Source: Patiria pectinifera (taxonomy: Eukaryota; Echinodermata; Asteroidea; Valvatida; Asterinidae). Taken from it: 64,000 nucleotides of DNA. Position 1 is the stretch's first letter, and each line of letters starts with the position of its first letter. The notes beneath the pieces were generated by a model that did no database searches, was not told the origin of the DNA, and was given only the letters and a program-made list of their open reading frames with translations. Location: assembly GCA_029964075.1 (NCBI GenBank), contig CM057129.1, positions 11,275,430 to 11,339,429 on the forward strand. The letters run 5' to 3'. A program made the position numbers and the translations under genes. Below, piece after piece: positions 13,036 through 26,800 of this stretch.

Positions 13036-16000
13036 GACGTTTTGGATAGTTTTTTTCAAAATAATGTCCTCTCCTTTCAAAACGCACTTGCTGAAGTAGC
13101 AACACATTCCTTTGAAGTCCGAATGACTACGATCCAAAATTTATTGGTAAGGTAATAACACTCGTAAAAACCTAACGGGCTCGCTCTTCCAAGGCACATT
13201 TCCTTTGATATCAAATCATCTTATTACAAGTATTCGCCGTTCTATAGGTAGATTCAGTCCTCGACAAAAGCAAAGTATCCATCCGACAATCGGTTTCAAT
13301 TTAGCCCAGAGTGAGTTGTCAGTTAAACTACTCCCCAGTGCGTTCCTTTAGAATCGCTCACAAGAAACTAATTTATGGCACCGCCAATTTTAAATATAGG
13401 GACCTATAAACATCCATGAATGGCGTCGCATGTAATACTAGCGTGGAAATAATTCAATAGTTCCTGCAATCTTCAATCCGACCAGATTGGTTTGCCGTCG
13501 AGCTGTGCAGCAAAATTTAATCTCCATCGCGAAAATAGCACACTTATTTTATCATTTCTGTATGTGTTTTGTATTTGAGAATTGCAATTTTTTTTGGACC
13601 GGCAGGAAAATTTAATTTCAATTTCTGAGCTGTTATATTCCAGTACCCTTTCTGTCAGGTTGTTGTCTTCTTCATGCACTAAAAACACTTCAATTTTTCA
13701 AGTCTGTGATTGATTTTAGAATGTAAAAAGCTTTACCAAACCACAAACAAGTTCAATATATTGAATTCAAAATAATCTTCAAATTTGGTAATTTCTAGCG
13801 CATGGGTGACTTGTGCAGAATATACGTGTCATTTTTAATTTGCAAATGACATTACTCGTGTTAAGAAACTGCTCGCCTTCTATAGAATTACAAAATAGAA
13901 TTACAAAATAGAATTCCACGTTCGTTTTCTGCATTTTCAAAACACGTGCATTGCAAGAGTGACAATACCGACGAAAACAAGACAAGCACAATGGCAAATT
14001 TCAAAGTTATGTTATTACATATCTGAAAATCATTTCCACATTGGGTCGAGATTCTCTTCCTAATTATTCGCAGCTCGGCACAGGCATTCATAATTAACTA
14101 AAAACCTGAATTTAATGACGCATGGGAAGGAGGCCAATGTAATTAGTGATTGGCATGACAAGAACCTTCCTTGCTTAAATAAAAAATATGAAATTTGTTA
14201 AACATTCACCAGCGAAAAGGCGGCCGCCAGAGAATGGCAAGGTTTGCAAGTAACTCACTAAAGGTGTTGAAAAAATCTGATAATTGCCATTAACATTTCC
14301 CTGTAATTTGTTTGCATCTTCATTTTTTTTTTTCGAGAATAGAAAATGAAAACGTCTGTCCTGCGGAAGCGCAAAACTACAAGGCCTCCAATCCGAGTAA
14401 GCTAAAATCCAGCGTGACAAAAATGCTTGTGGCAAGTGGCCAGAGCATAAATAAAGCACAACCCTTTCGGGTTTTAACTCTGTTGCCTTAATAAGATTAT
14501 AGCGACCATCGGGGCGATGTAAGTGTGCTATCAAACTCAGTTAAAGTGACCAGAGGCTCGGTCAATGTGAGCCAAACTCGGTCAATTGGACTATCAGGCG
14601 GTCAATTTTGGCCAAACTAAATGGTTAATTTGACCCTCGTGCGGATAATTAAATGGTAATGATAGGGCGGGATGGGCCTCCATTTGTGCCTGTACTGTTA
14701 CTATATGAGTCACTTAGCGAGTCCGGTTCTACGGAAGTATACAGTATAGAGCGGTGTGAGAAATCCTAATTTGGTTTGCGTATTTTAGTTGTGTTACAGA
14801 ATAAAATCTGTTTGAGTACAGATCCATCTCTTTGACTATGTTCTTCAGCAGAGTGGCTCATAAATATACCTGAAAGTCTCTTTTCCTCTGGTTGATTGAC
14901 AGACCAAAATTGTTAACCAGTGGGGGAAAGCGCAACCCCCCCCCCCTTATGAAACTAGTAAAATGGGGCAAAAACAATACAATGCTAAAAAGTAATTTTC
15001 AAATTACCTTAGAATGCAGGACAAAGCATCGTAGATTTCAGAATGTTTCCGGGGGACAAGCCCTATGGACCCCTGGACCCCTAGCTAGCTAGCAAGGTGC
15101 CTTAGGCACGCCTGCGCTCAAACCCCCCCCCCCCCGCCTCCACCTTCAAGTCATCCTCCCCCTCCCCCCGCCCGCTGTTTCCTGAAATCTAGATCCGCCC
15201 CTATTTAGTGTCCAATTTTCAGGAGGATGTTATGTAGGGGCATACAAGATAGTTGACGTGGGAAAAAGGGATGGAACAGGTCTCGAGGGGTCTCCCACCC
15301 CCATCTTATATGCGTCAATGCCGTTAATTAACTTATTTAGTTTTGAGAAGACATTCGTCCCAAATGTAGTAATAACCATCAGATAATACGCATGCAGCCT
15401 GCATTGCGTGAAATTGAACGTGAACTCTGAGTAAAAGACTTGATTGGTTTTGGGAGGTTTTCCAAGATAGCAATGCCACCTACCATCGGGGCCTCACGCT
15501 AAAGCATATTGCCAGCCGGTGTTTGTCCAAGATGAATTGACGCGATTTCCGCCCCGCCCCCCGGCCCCTCCCCATACCGAAGGCCGACATGAAGTCGGCC
15601 GTTTACATAGTGTTTACAGCCGGTTCGCATCCGGGTTTCTTCATGGCCTGCTCGTATGCGCCCATAAAAATCATGATTTCAGAGTCCTCCAATTAGCTAC
15701 AGCATTTCATGACCCATATACATGTAGATTTAGTAAATCATGTTGGAATGGTCCGATTAAGCCATGATCATTAAAGTTGTGCCAATAAGGAGGAATGAGA
15801 AATTTCTATCAGAAATTTGATTGAAATTGGACGCAAAAGTCGTTCATTTTTTGGCGATGGAATGGAGGGATCCTTTCAAATAAGGCTTCTTAGCTCATAA
15901 TACGAGAGATCGTCTTTTCCCAAAACCGCCTTTCAAAAAAAAACCGGAAAAGAAATTGAATTGAAAGTAAAAGCCTGTTTATGAGCATACAGTTGAAAGT

Positions 16001-16174
16001 ACGTTTATTAATCAAAATGCAAACAGCCTGTCTGTTGTATTAATGTTGTACTGCATTTCTTCACCATCTAATTATTATTGTACGTTTTTAGTACATTTTA
16101 CTCTTGCTATTTTTCGCTTTAATGTTCTACTGTCGTTTGGTCACTGTGTGTACAGTCCTTGTTGTTCACCATCT

Positions 16175-16447
16175 ACTGGTCGGCGCTGGTCGGCTGACCA
16201 GCGTTGGGGAAAAAAAGTAGGCTTTTTTTCTCTCAAATACTCCCCCAGTTTACCGTATTTAGTTAGTCCGCATTTTGTTTGCAATCGATTACACACCTAT
16301 GGGTGGGTACAAGCCAGTTAGACTGGTTCCATAACCTTACAATTTCCTGACGTCTATAAATTGCTCTGAGTCACCTTGAGTTGGGTGAGGGAACCAGACT
16401 ACATGAACATGATTGTTTTTCTTGGTTTTTCTATATCTACCTGGTCT
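16175..16447 (-). mobile_element. Family A MITE fragment
   Basis: It includes the palindrome region (GCTGGTCGGCTGACCAGC) and the AGTTTACCGTATTTAGTTAG and GGTTCCATAACCTTACAA sections seen in other copies, but both TTAA ends are absent. Confidence 0.7.
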
Positions 16448-17800
16448 GATAACATGCAACCGAATGTGCCGAATTGTGCTCGAGGACAAAATACTTTAGC
16501 ACACACACGACCAATCTACTTAACACAAGTTTTAAACTAATTGACATTAGACTAATTTGATACGGTCATTGGGCAATGGCTGAGACGAATTCAATCTATA
16601 TTGACGAATACTCTTGACCATAAGTACTTAACTAGGTTGACCGAAATTTGAAATTAAATGAGAAATGACTAAATTGATTTTACTAAAAGCGTGTGAAGTT
16701 CGTCTCGGACGAATTTGAATAATTGATAGAATTGGTGAATAGGAATAAAGAAAACGTCTTAAATTAGCCGGGGAAACCCAACTTAAATCATGTATTTTTG
16801 TATTGAACGTCTCTCTATATAATGCCGCTAGAGGGCGGTCATCCCTCTGCATCTTGTCTTTGCCAATCACACCCAAAGCTCAACTGAACACCAAACGCTC
16901 TTGTTTTAGAGTTCAAACACCGACGGCACAATTTCAACTAGTTAACTCGAATAGAAATATTAAAAAAAAATCAAGATCCCTTTTCCATTGTTGTTAAAGT
17001 CACTACAATTGCGTCCGTGAAATAAAGGGGAAAAAAAACATTTTTAATTTAACTCGCCCACAATGTCATATCTACAGACGCTTCAAATATCTAAAAAGGC
17101 ACTACCGAAAATCAGTCTTTGATATGTCGCGGCACGTCCGCAGCGTTAAGTCTCAGCTTATTGGAAAATAATTTGATAGACGCTGCTCGGTAAGTCGGCA
17201 GTAAGTGGTGTCCAAGGAATCTCGACTTCAGTCCAGGAACACGGATTATATCGATTTTCCATCTTTCCTTTCAACCAAAGGTAAATAAATTTCACCTCCC
17301 CACCTCGCCCCATTTCCAAGGTCGATTTTAGATCACTTATGTCAATGTTTACTCAACAGTGCTGATGGCTCACTCCTTAAAAATAGATTTGTTTTGATGA
17401 AGGCTACAAATAACAAAAGAATCCCACCGGAGAAACTGACATATCATTAGGGCAAGGACAGCCGTTCTCAAAATGGCACACACAATAATAGAAACGAAAT
17501 GGGGAAAAACACGGACAAAGTCCGAAGTACCGTTTTGTCGAGGAGGAGGGCATCAGTGTTCAGTATAACCTATGCAGTTGAAATGCTTGAAAGTTGCCTT
17601 CATCATGGAGACACTGACGATTTTGCTTAATCGTGTGTTCATATCACTGTACATGCACAAATCTGAACAGCGATTCAAAAGTAAACAATCATGATGCGCA
17701 CACGCAGAGGTGATCCAATCAATGGCTTTAAAATGGGAGCCAGCTGCCGGTCCTCATTATATTTAGGGGGGCCAGGAAACAGTCTACGTTTGTCACGCCA

Positions 17801-20800
17801 TCATGAATTTAATGCAATGTCTTTTGCAACCTCGTCCCCTGCAGTCAACACGTCCAAAATGTACATGCTCTTCAAGCCTCGTACGCGGCGGTCGATTATT
17901 ACGTTGTCAGACCATGAGGAGAATTCACTCGCAATGAAGAGATGGGATCCTGAAACCAACGAGAGGACAAAACAGAGGAAATGATCTACTCTCTAAATTC
18001 TTAAGAGTAAAAATGTATCCATTCGAGAGAAGAGTCACTCCCACAGTCGGAAACAAGGGACTACACATTTTAGAGTGAATTTCCTCAATCGTAAAGATCG
18101 AGTTTCACTCGAGCTTCGACTAGAGTGGTTCATTTTTCAGACTATGTCAATCGAAAATGGGAGTGATTTTCACTCTAGGAGTCCCTAATTTCACTCTTTG
18201 GAATTTAGAGAGTAACATCATTCATGTCGGATAAACAAGATAGAATACGCACTGGAAGTTTTGACATCTTTAAAGGCATAGGATTATTATTTTGCATTTA
18301 TCCCAAATGTAACTTACAGAAGTACACTCTAAAAAAGCATTTAGTCAGATTTGACTAGAAACCGGTTAAATTTGACTAGCCTTTCAGGGTCAGCTGGGTG
18401 CAACTGAAAATCAGCCAATCTGACTAGATTTTTCCAGTCGGCATTATTGACTTTGGACAAATAGTTTTGCAAATAACTGAAATTGGAGTCGAACTTTTTC
18501 TAGTCATAGTATGACTACTTTTTTCTAGTCATAGTATAAAACTGTGCATGTTTAATTAAATTTCTATTTAATTTCCAATAATATAGGAAAACCCGTCAAT
18601 ATTTTGACTGAGTTGTTTTTAGAGTGTATTATCAAAAAAACTTATACTTGGATTAAAGATCGTGCTGGTTCTAAACACCACGTTAAAGATCGGAAAGGTA
18701 CTTAACACCACGTTAAAGATCGTAAAGGTACTAAACACCACGTTAAAGATTGTAAAGGTACTAAACACCACGTTAAAGATCGTAAAGGTACTAAACACCA
18801 CGTTAAAGATCGTAAAGGTACTAAACACCACGTTAAAGATCGTAAAGGTACTAAACACCACGTTAAAGATCGTAAAGGTACTAAACACCACGTTAAAGAT
18901 CGTAAAGGTACTAAACACCACGTTAAAGATCGTAAAGGTACTAAACACCTCGTGAAATTATTCCGTCTGGCTTGAGGTCATTCAGAACAAATCAAGAAAT
19001 AAAGGTGATTTCCAACGATCAGTCACTTGATAATTTTTTTGAAATACAGAGTGCTTATTATAGACGAAATCGTGTTTCGTGATCAAAAAGGTTGTGCATG
19101 GTTTTCTCGAGAAGTGTAATATCCACTGAAACTGAAACTTCAACAGGTTAGGTTTTGAACATTCTTCTTTGAATTTGGAGTTGTATTATTATTGGCTGAG
19201 CAGTGTTAAAATGCATGAAAAGCAACTGATCCTATATACCATTAAGGCGAGCTAGATGAACAGGTTGATACAACTGATAATGTAGTAACCAACTGATAAT
19301 GTATCACCAACTGATAATGTATCACCAACCGATAATGTCACACAAATTGACGATATACTGTATACTACCGATATAATGTAATGTAAATTGAATTGACAAA
19401 TTCAATTTCAATTTACATCATCATAGTGATATATATATCGGTCAATTTGTGTGACATTATCGGTTGGTGATACATTATCCGTTAGTTACTACATTATTAG
19501 TTGTAACACAGGTATTCTCGTCAGGGTCGGGGTTGGGTGAATTCATCTTTGAGCATTCACCATCGGAAAAAAATACTTTTTTATAAACTGGACGGGGAGA
19601 ATTTCACAAGGTTTTGTGACGAAAACTTACATTCATAAATTGAAGTTGTTATGCCCGTACCCTTTTAAATGTTAGGTTTTTTTGTCCTAACGGATTGTCA
19701 ATTTGTTTGTTTTATTTATACTGAAAAGCTACTTTTTTTCTTATTTTGGACGTTTTTAATCCTCCGAAAATGTGCCTTCGGTTTGTGCCAATAACTCACA
19801 AAAAGATGCGCCTGCATTATTGTCGGACCGCAAATAATTTCAGAATTCCAATGTAAAACATTCCCTGGCGAAGTGTTGGCGTATTGTTTTTTTCTTGTTG
19901 ATGTCTCATTCAGGTGAATAACTCTTGTATTGTTAGAACAATAGCAATTTTCAAAACAAAATCTACTTTTCGGGATGAAGCTTGAAAATAGCACTGACAG
20001 AGCAACTATAAAATTGTATTGCAAGCTGAATGCATTGTGGTAAATTCTTTTTGGAATAAAACCAATTCGAACTTTGGAAAGCTTGTATTTCAAAAGACTT
20101 TGCATCACCTGATTGACTTCTTTCAGGCCCACATACCAAAAAAAACTTACGCGAACATATCTCCTGCTCCAGCAGTGAGAGCCGATACGGGTCTTTCAGC
20201 GGGCCAGTAGGGGAGTGGCGGTCTTTAGCCTTGCCCCACATCGCGTCGGTGATGTCACCCGAGGAATAGAAGGCGACCACGGCACGCCTCAGGGCTGCCA
20301 CGATCGCTTCCTTTAACACCATCACCAGAAAGATAAAACAAATTCAAAGTGATTATCGTTTTTGATGATCACGATTTCAACAGAATGGAATACAACTTCA
20401 GTGGGATTGTTTTATCTTGGGAATCAGCTATTACCCCTGTGAGGCAATTGTCGAAACTTCATCTGACATGAATAATGTAAAAACTAAAAATAAAAAGCTG
20501 TGATGGTTGAGCACCGATAACGAAAGTGGTTTGGGATGTCTGTGATCTGTTGGTGTTTGGTATTCGACAAATGGTGTACTGAATTTGAAATAGGAGTTTC
20601 TTATAAATAAGCGATCATTGATTGTTTACAAGGAGATCAATAACTGACATTAAATTTAAAGGTATTCAGAGACAATAGTTTTGAGTAAAGTGGTGTAGAC
20701 AAACTACTGGTACTTATATAACACTCTATTCTGCGTTAGTATTTTCAGGAGTTGTATGTGGAAGAGTTGCATGTGGAAGAAAATAGCTTTCCTTGGTCGA

Positions 20801-23800
20801 GGGATTGCTGTCTGTTACAAATAGGTTGAGATTGGGAGAAATATTCGTTGACCCCAAAAAACTACAAAGATATGACAACATTAAGGTTTGATTTAGTGTT
20901 CAGTTAATCGTCCTTTCACATGGTGGTTCCCCATAAACTGTCAAAAGTCGTATATCTCAACCTTGGCCTCAAATCGCATGTACATTTTGATTTTTATCTT
21001 AATGTTGAGATTGGCCTTTCAATTCATTTTAGCGGAATTTTCGAACTCTCTCTAAACCTCGTCTGCAAATATGAGAGGTCGACTTGGTATTCGTATCGCG
21101 TGATGTGCGACTGGCGCTACCGTTCCCATACCACGGAGGCTTAATATGCGTGATATCTAATGTTCGGCCTCACTGATACCATAATTGATTGGATTGCCGA
21201 GCGCGGGTCTTGAGGTCGCAGAGGTGTCCAATTTTCTTTGTTGACTCATTTTGCTGGCTTAATCTATTTAATTAAACTGCCTCTCAATCCAAACACAGTA
21301 ATTACATAGACCGCATTCTCCACGCGCTTGCCTTGCACAGACACGTGTTTGCACCTGTGTTCTTCCAATGCCACAGGTGCAGTCAATCAGTCGATATTTC
21401 TGTCAGATATTAGCTCATCTGCCACCTCCCTTCTCCATTTGTTTTTCTGAGACAAAGGTCAAAATTGCAGAAACTAAAAGCCGCATTGTGACCTACAAAA
21501 CTGTTAACCCCACAGATTTTCATCTGCATGATAGAGGATTGGTTAGATATTGTGGTGAGGAGCTGAAACTCTCAGTTGATTAGTTAGGCGTTTGCTAGAG
21601 AGTATATGACTGGTTGCGTTCAGTGCACGTGCACATACATGAATTTAAAGGGAATGTACAACATTTGCTTTTGCTGCAATTTTCCTACATAAATGGATTT
21701 GGAGGATTAGTATGTTATAGAAAATATTGTTAAACTGACTTGTTTCACGTTTAGGGCTTGTAGATGCTGGGGGAAAAAACGAGAAAACCAATCATGTTCT
21801 TGTATTCTGGTTCCCTGACCCACTTAAGATGAAACATCGCAATGTATAGACTCTGGAGAATTGTAAGATCAGAGAATCAGTCGAGCTGGCTTGTACCCTT
21901 TTCAAAGGTTTGTAATCAATTACAAAAAACATGCGAAATAACTAAATATGAAAATGTAGAAGCAGTTTTGAAAAAAGCCAGTTTTCTCCAATTTTTCTTG
22001 GTGAGCACACCAAGAGCCACAATTTTACACGATGCTTTAGACTGTCATTCCCTAACTAACAATCCAGTAAGGTATTTCGTGATAATTTGATCATTTCGTT
22101 TTTTAATGTTTGCAAATGTTGTATCTTCCCTTTAACGAAAAGGCCAATTATAAACGTTCTGAAATACTCCACGCAGGTCCAGCCGTGGTCTTGGATTTAT
22201 TCTCGTCGACGTGATTGTTTGTCAGGACAGTTTAGTCCGATCCTCATGGGTGACCGCAGATTATAAGCGCGCCTTATTTTCCTGCAGACAAATATTTGAT
22301 CAAACATTTAGGTCTAGTTGAAAGTACCATTGAGCAAAGGTTTTCCCGTGCGAATTTCATAATAGGACCTTTTTTATACAAATACCATAACAGAATGCTC
22401 TGCTGGGAAATCTGTTTTTAGAACATAACAATAATAAGCTGGATGGGTTTCAAGTCTGTAATTTCACCTGTATATACTTTAAGGTAATACGATTTGCAAA
22501 CATTCGAAGATGAAACCGTCTAAATATAGGTTTTCCCGGCCAATTTCCTGAAATGGTTATTCACTTCTGAACATCGGTCATTCATGTTCGTCTGAATTTG
22601 AGAATCGCTCTGAACACGCGTTTCACTTTCGCTACCAGAGCATTCGATTCCATTTTAGTTCAATCAATTAAGTGATTGAGCAGCACCTTTCGTTAATGTC
22701 CATTCAGATTCGTTTACAAGATTTCTTTTTCGCCTTTAGAAGGCGATTTCAAGCATTCACCATTCTATTTCATTTTTACTTAAATGCCATCGGCACCAGA
22801 TATAATTAAATGCTTCTTTTTCATTAACCGTCAATCAAATTAGCTGTACCTGAGGTCAATTTAGAAAAGGCCTGCTTTCGAAAATGAATGCACGGGTTAC
22901 GTAATGGACCGATCCAGTAAGCACCGCCCCATGGTGTTCTGACCAATCACAGCCGTGATTTATGTCCGACGTGCGTGCACAAAAGTCCGACATGCGTGTA
23001 TACGCGCGTATGATGCGCGCGGCAGGAAAATGCAGTGTGGCATTGGAGAGGGGCACGTGTTAATTTGCCCAGTGTGCAGTGGGCGGGGCTTACTGGATCG
23101 GTCCATTGTCCGTCTGTTTCTCAAAACCGAATGTACAGACAATGAAAACGATTGAACTTTCGTTGAATTGAAATGGGATTAAAGACGTGCATTCAAATTC
23201 AGACGGAAAATGAATGACGATTTTCAGAAGTGCATGAACATTTTAGGAAATTGGCCGGGAAAACTTATATTTTGAAATATCCCACTTGATCGTAAGTAAA
23301 TAATGAGATCTTGCATCTTGTGAAATCGTTTTGCCCGGTAAGCTGTCATTTCCGAGAACAGAGAAATTCCCATTATTTCCTCGCGATGGTAAGGACCAGA
23401 CCATCGCGCTTTCAACGGAAACCCAGGGGCGGATCTAGCTTTCAGGAAACGGGGGGCGGTGAACGAAGGAACGCCTCGCTAATTTTGAAATCTTTGATGC
23501 TTTCTTTTGCATTCTAAAGGCAATTTCATACTAAATGTAGGAATTGTTGCATTTTGTTTATTATTTTGGCCCTGTTTTTTTTTTACTAGTGCCATAATTC
23601 CCGGCTATTTAAAAAAAAAAATCATTCAAATTTACCCACTCTAACATTCAATTTCGTCTGAGAAAAAAATCACACGCTTTTAACAACATTAATTTAGTCA
23701 CATTCAATTTCAAAGCTTGGTCACCCTTTTTAGTCGCCGGGTCGAAAATATTCGTCATTACAGATCAAATTTGTCTATAAACTGTTGCCGAATGGCAGCA

Positions 23801-26800
23801 GATATCGAATTCGTCTTAAATAAATCATTTAGACGAATTTGATTTCAGATAACACGGTTTGGCGTAGACAGACGAAATCCAATACTCCGTGACAAAAACG
23901 TTGCTCATTGTTTGAATTTGCTTGAACTGAATTTGAAATTGTCCGACGAAAGACGAGATTAAACATTGGAAGTGCACTAAATCGATGCTGCTGGACGAAT
24001 TTAAATATTAGAAACGGTGAGTTCGAATGATAAACGTTATAAAATAGCTGGGAAAACCTATTAACAGCACTAAATATTGTTCACACTTTTCTCAAAAAGT
24101 AGCTACGATGTCTATCTAGGCTGAGCTGAAATATCGTTAGCTAAGGTTAGCCTTTTTTATAAACTGCTTCAGCTTTATTGTATTGCTGTTCCTTGACTCG
24201 GTAAAAAAAACACCTTTTTTTAAGCAAATGGTGTTCATTACCTTTAAAGTGCCATATGCCCTCACCTGTTGTCCTAAAGGGCTCGCTAGGTACAATGCAC
24301 CGTGCGGATAGCGATCCAATAGACGGGCGAATCTCTCCGCTACCCGGCCCACGGACATTGTGTTGAGAGTGTCACAGATCCGCCTCCCGTGGGAAGAACA
24401 CCTGCAGTGATATTGCGAGTGGAAAACATTAACTTTGAAGAAGATTTGCTGTCTTCGTGACAGAAGGTATAGGTTGTAGAGTGCCAAGATTGTTTCTTGG
24501 CCCCCTGGACATTATGTTTTGGTGAGTTCTCAAAGTAAAGACATTCGAGCAGCCAGTTCAATGAGTGACACGCGAATGGGTGAAAAAGATGAACAAGCAA
24601 ACGTGGTTGTAACATTGTGTGAAGATTAAAACAAAACATCGGACTTAATATAGACGTAACATCAGACTTCATACAAATCATGTTGGGGCCGCATGTAATT
24701 ACCACTTCTTATAGGATTAATATTTGCATATCTAACTTTCTTAAATTTCAGCTTTTTTACCACAAGTTTTTCCATTCGGCGTTGAACCTCCAATGAACAC
24801 AAATGAATCCTGTTTTATCAGCTCCAGTTTCATTTAAGAAAGTTACCGCCAAAGTTCGAATCTCCTTTGGTCGGATGAGATATCTTGCCAAGAGAGGCAA
24901 ATAATCTCTGTGCGGGAACCTGCCAAGTAAGCCATACGGATACACAAATGCAACGCATTTGGATTTGGATTGGAAGGCTGCTGGGTACCAGTCTAAGTAG
25001 TTTTTTAGTGTGACAGTGTGGGTTGGTGTGTCATTAGGCAAGTCGATGATGATTTGAGCATTTTGCCGATGGTAGACGATGCTGGGTATTTGGATGCCTG
25101 TCATTTCTGCAAATGTTTGAGTTTGTCCATCCATGTAAAGTTCAAGCCCGCGTCGCTGCCCTTCGTCATGCGCAGACCCAGTCATCCTCGTCCCCAACAT
25201 GACGGCATCGACTCGTCCACCACACTTCTCGCGGAACCCGTCCATGGTGATGGACGGCACGAGGCGGCTTATCGCCCCGGGGTCGAGGGTGTCCTCGAAA
25301 CAGCGCGTGTCCAGTCCATCCACGCTCGCGTGGTTGAAAAAGGGCGCCAATACTAGCGTGTAGTTGCGCTCCATGGCAACGGCTGCGACCAATCGGAAGG
25401 CCTGGAGTTGGTTGTTGGGGCCCTGGTTGCCAAGCATAACTGGGAGGAGAAACTGCTCGGAGGGAGATGATTGGCTACTACGAGTGACGTCATCAGGGTT
25501 GATGATGCTCCCTTGCACGGCGCCATTGCAGTCTCTGCGAGTTTGCGTCGTTGTGTTGGTCAGATTCTGTGATGGACAAAAGTAATGCAATGAATGAAAA
25601 TAAACCGCTAATTCTTGATTAACATAATGTTTAGAGCCATTTTGAACCGTAGTACACCTTCATGTAGCCTTCCTTGTATCTTGCCCTCAATTAAAACGAG
25701 TGCGCTGATGTAATGCATAATTGGGAAAGTGATGGAACTACACACGTCACAAAATAAAACCTTGGTTTAAAAATCAAAAATACAATATTCGCTCTATTAC
25801 TCCCCTTTTAATATTAGATAAGTTGCGGTGAAAACAAATCAGTGGTAATCCCTAAACCACCTACATGGTTCAGTAAAGAAAAAAGTTCATTGTGAATACA
25901 TGTACACATTATTCTTGTTTGCACCTTATTAAAGCCCGACAGAACGGAAATGTCGCTTCCTTCGGGAAAAAAAAACATAGAAAGGAGGAAGTATGTTTGC
26001 TCAATTGCATTCATCTCAACGAGGGAAAACCGCGCCGTAGTTTGGGGAACGCGCAATTACAGCGCCCGTGATGACACAATCAATCATGTGCCGATCACAA
26101 AATGTTCGGTTTCTAATGTCTTTCGAATGAGCTCAAAGGGGAGTTTCAGCACAGGGTATGGGCCTTTTAGCAATATTCGGCGCTTTTACATCAAAGGGAG
26201 TGTCCAGTCTTCCCGAGTGCAAATTGTTCTTCTTTAAATAGACAGAGCTACCGCGGCATAATAGATAACATGCCGGATCGCCGAAAATATCACTTCGATT
26301 GTGTCCGTACGTGCCAATGTTATGTCCCAACCGTCCAATTGCTATTTCCGGTCCGGTCACGAAGCTTTCCATTTTCACCACATCAATTTATATTTTTCAT
26401 TTATATGGGCCCAGGTCGCCTGAATGAAATAGTAAATTTTTAACGATGCTATTTCCTCCAACAAGGATGCTGACTGAGGCACATTTTGTTTTCCATGGAA
26501 ACAGAGTCTGCACATTCTCTCCAGACCATAGTTACTTAATAATGATACTCTAAGGTTAATGTAGCCATTACCATCGTTAATGAACCAACATATTATTAAT
26601 GGTGTTGTAATGTGCCGATTTATAGCCCTTATACGTATTACAGCCAACGGTCAACATGGTATGTTTCTGAGTCAAGTGTGTTGGATAATAACTCAAATAA
26701 TAAATAATGAGCAAATGAAAGGCTCGTTAGGATTCTCAAATGTGTACATCCAGAGTCTTGATCTTCCAGCCGGATACCATGACAACAGAGAGAGACTGTG

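Larger units (their letters stand above)
12672..17800. other. Intergenic stretch between repeats and the 3' end of the fucosyltransferase-like gene
   Basis: Contains a run of GGTCAATTTG-like motifs near 14550-14635, a C-rich repeat edge at 15121-15203 and a family A fragment. No coding block was recognised. Confidence 0.5.

Noticed and set aside
17691-17984. 97-residue plus-strand ORF
   Set aside because: It is antisense to exon 5 of the fucosyltransferase-like gene, whose frame and splice site are well supported.
18651-18950. Regular 30-bp repeats resembling a CRISPR array
   Set aside because: The units are contiguous with no unique spacers, and the DNA is clearly animal. It is a minisatellite.
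18619-18955. 97-109 residue ORFs on both strands with repeating decapeptides
   Set aside because: They arise only because the satellite period is a multiple of three.
25018-25585. Plus-strand ORFs of 112 and 73 residues
   Set aside because: They are shadows of the large exon 2 on the minus strand.
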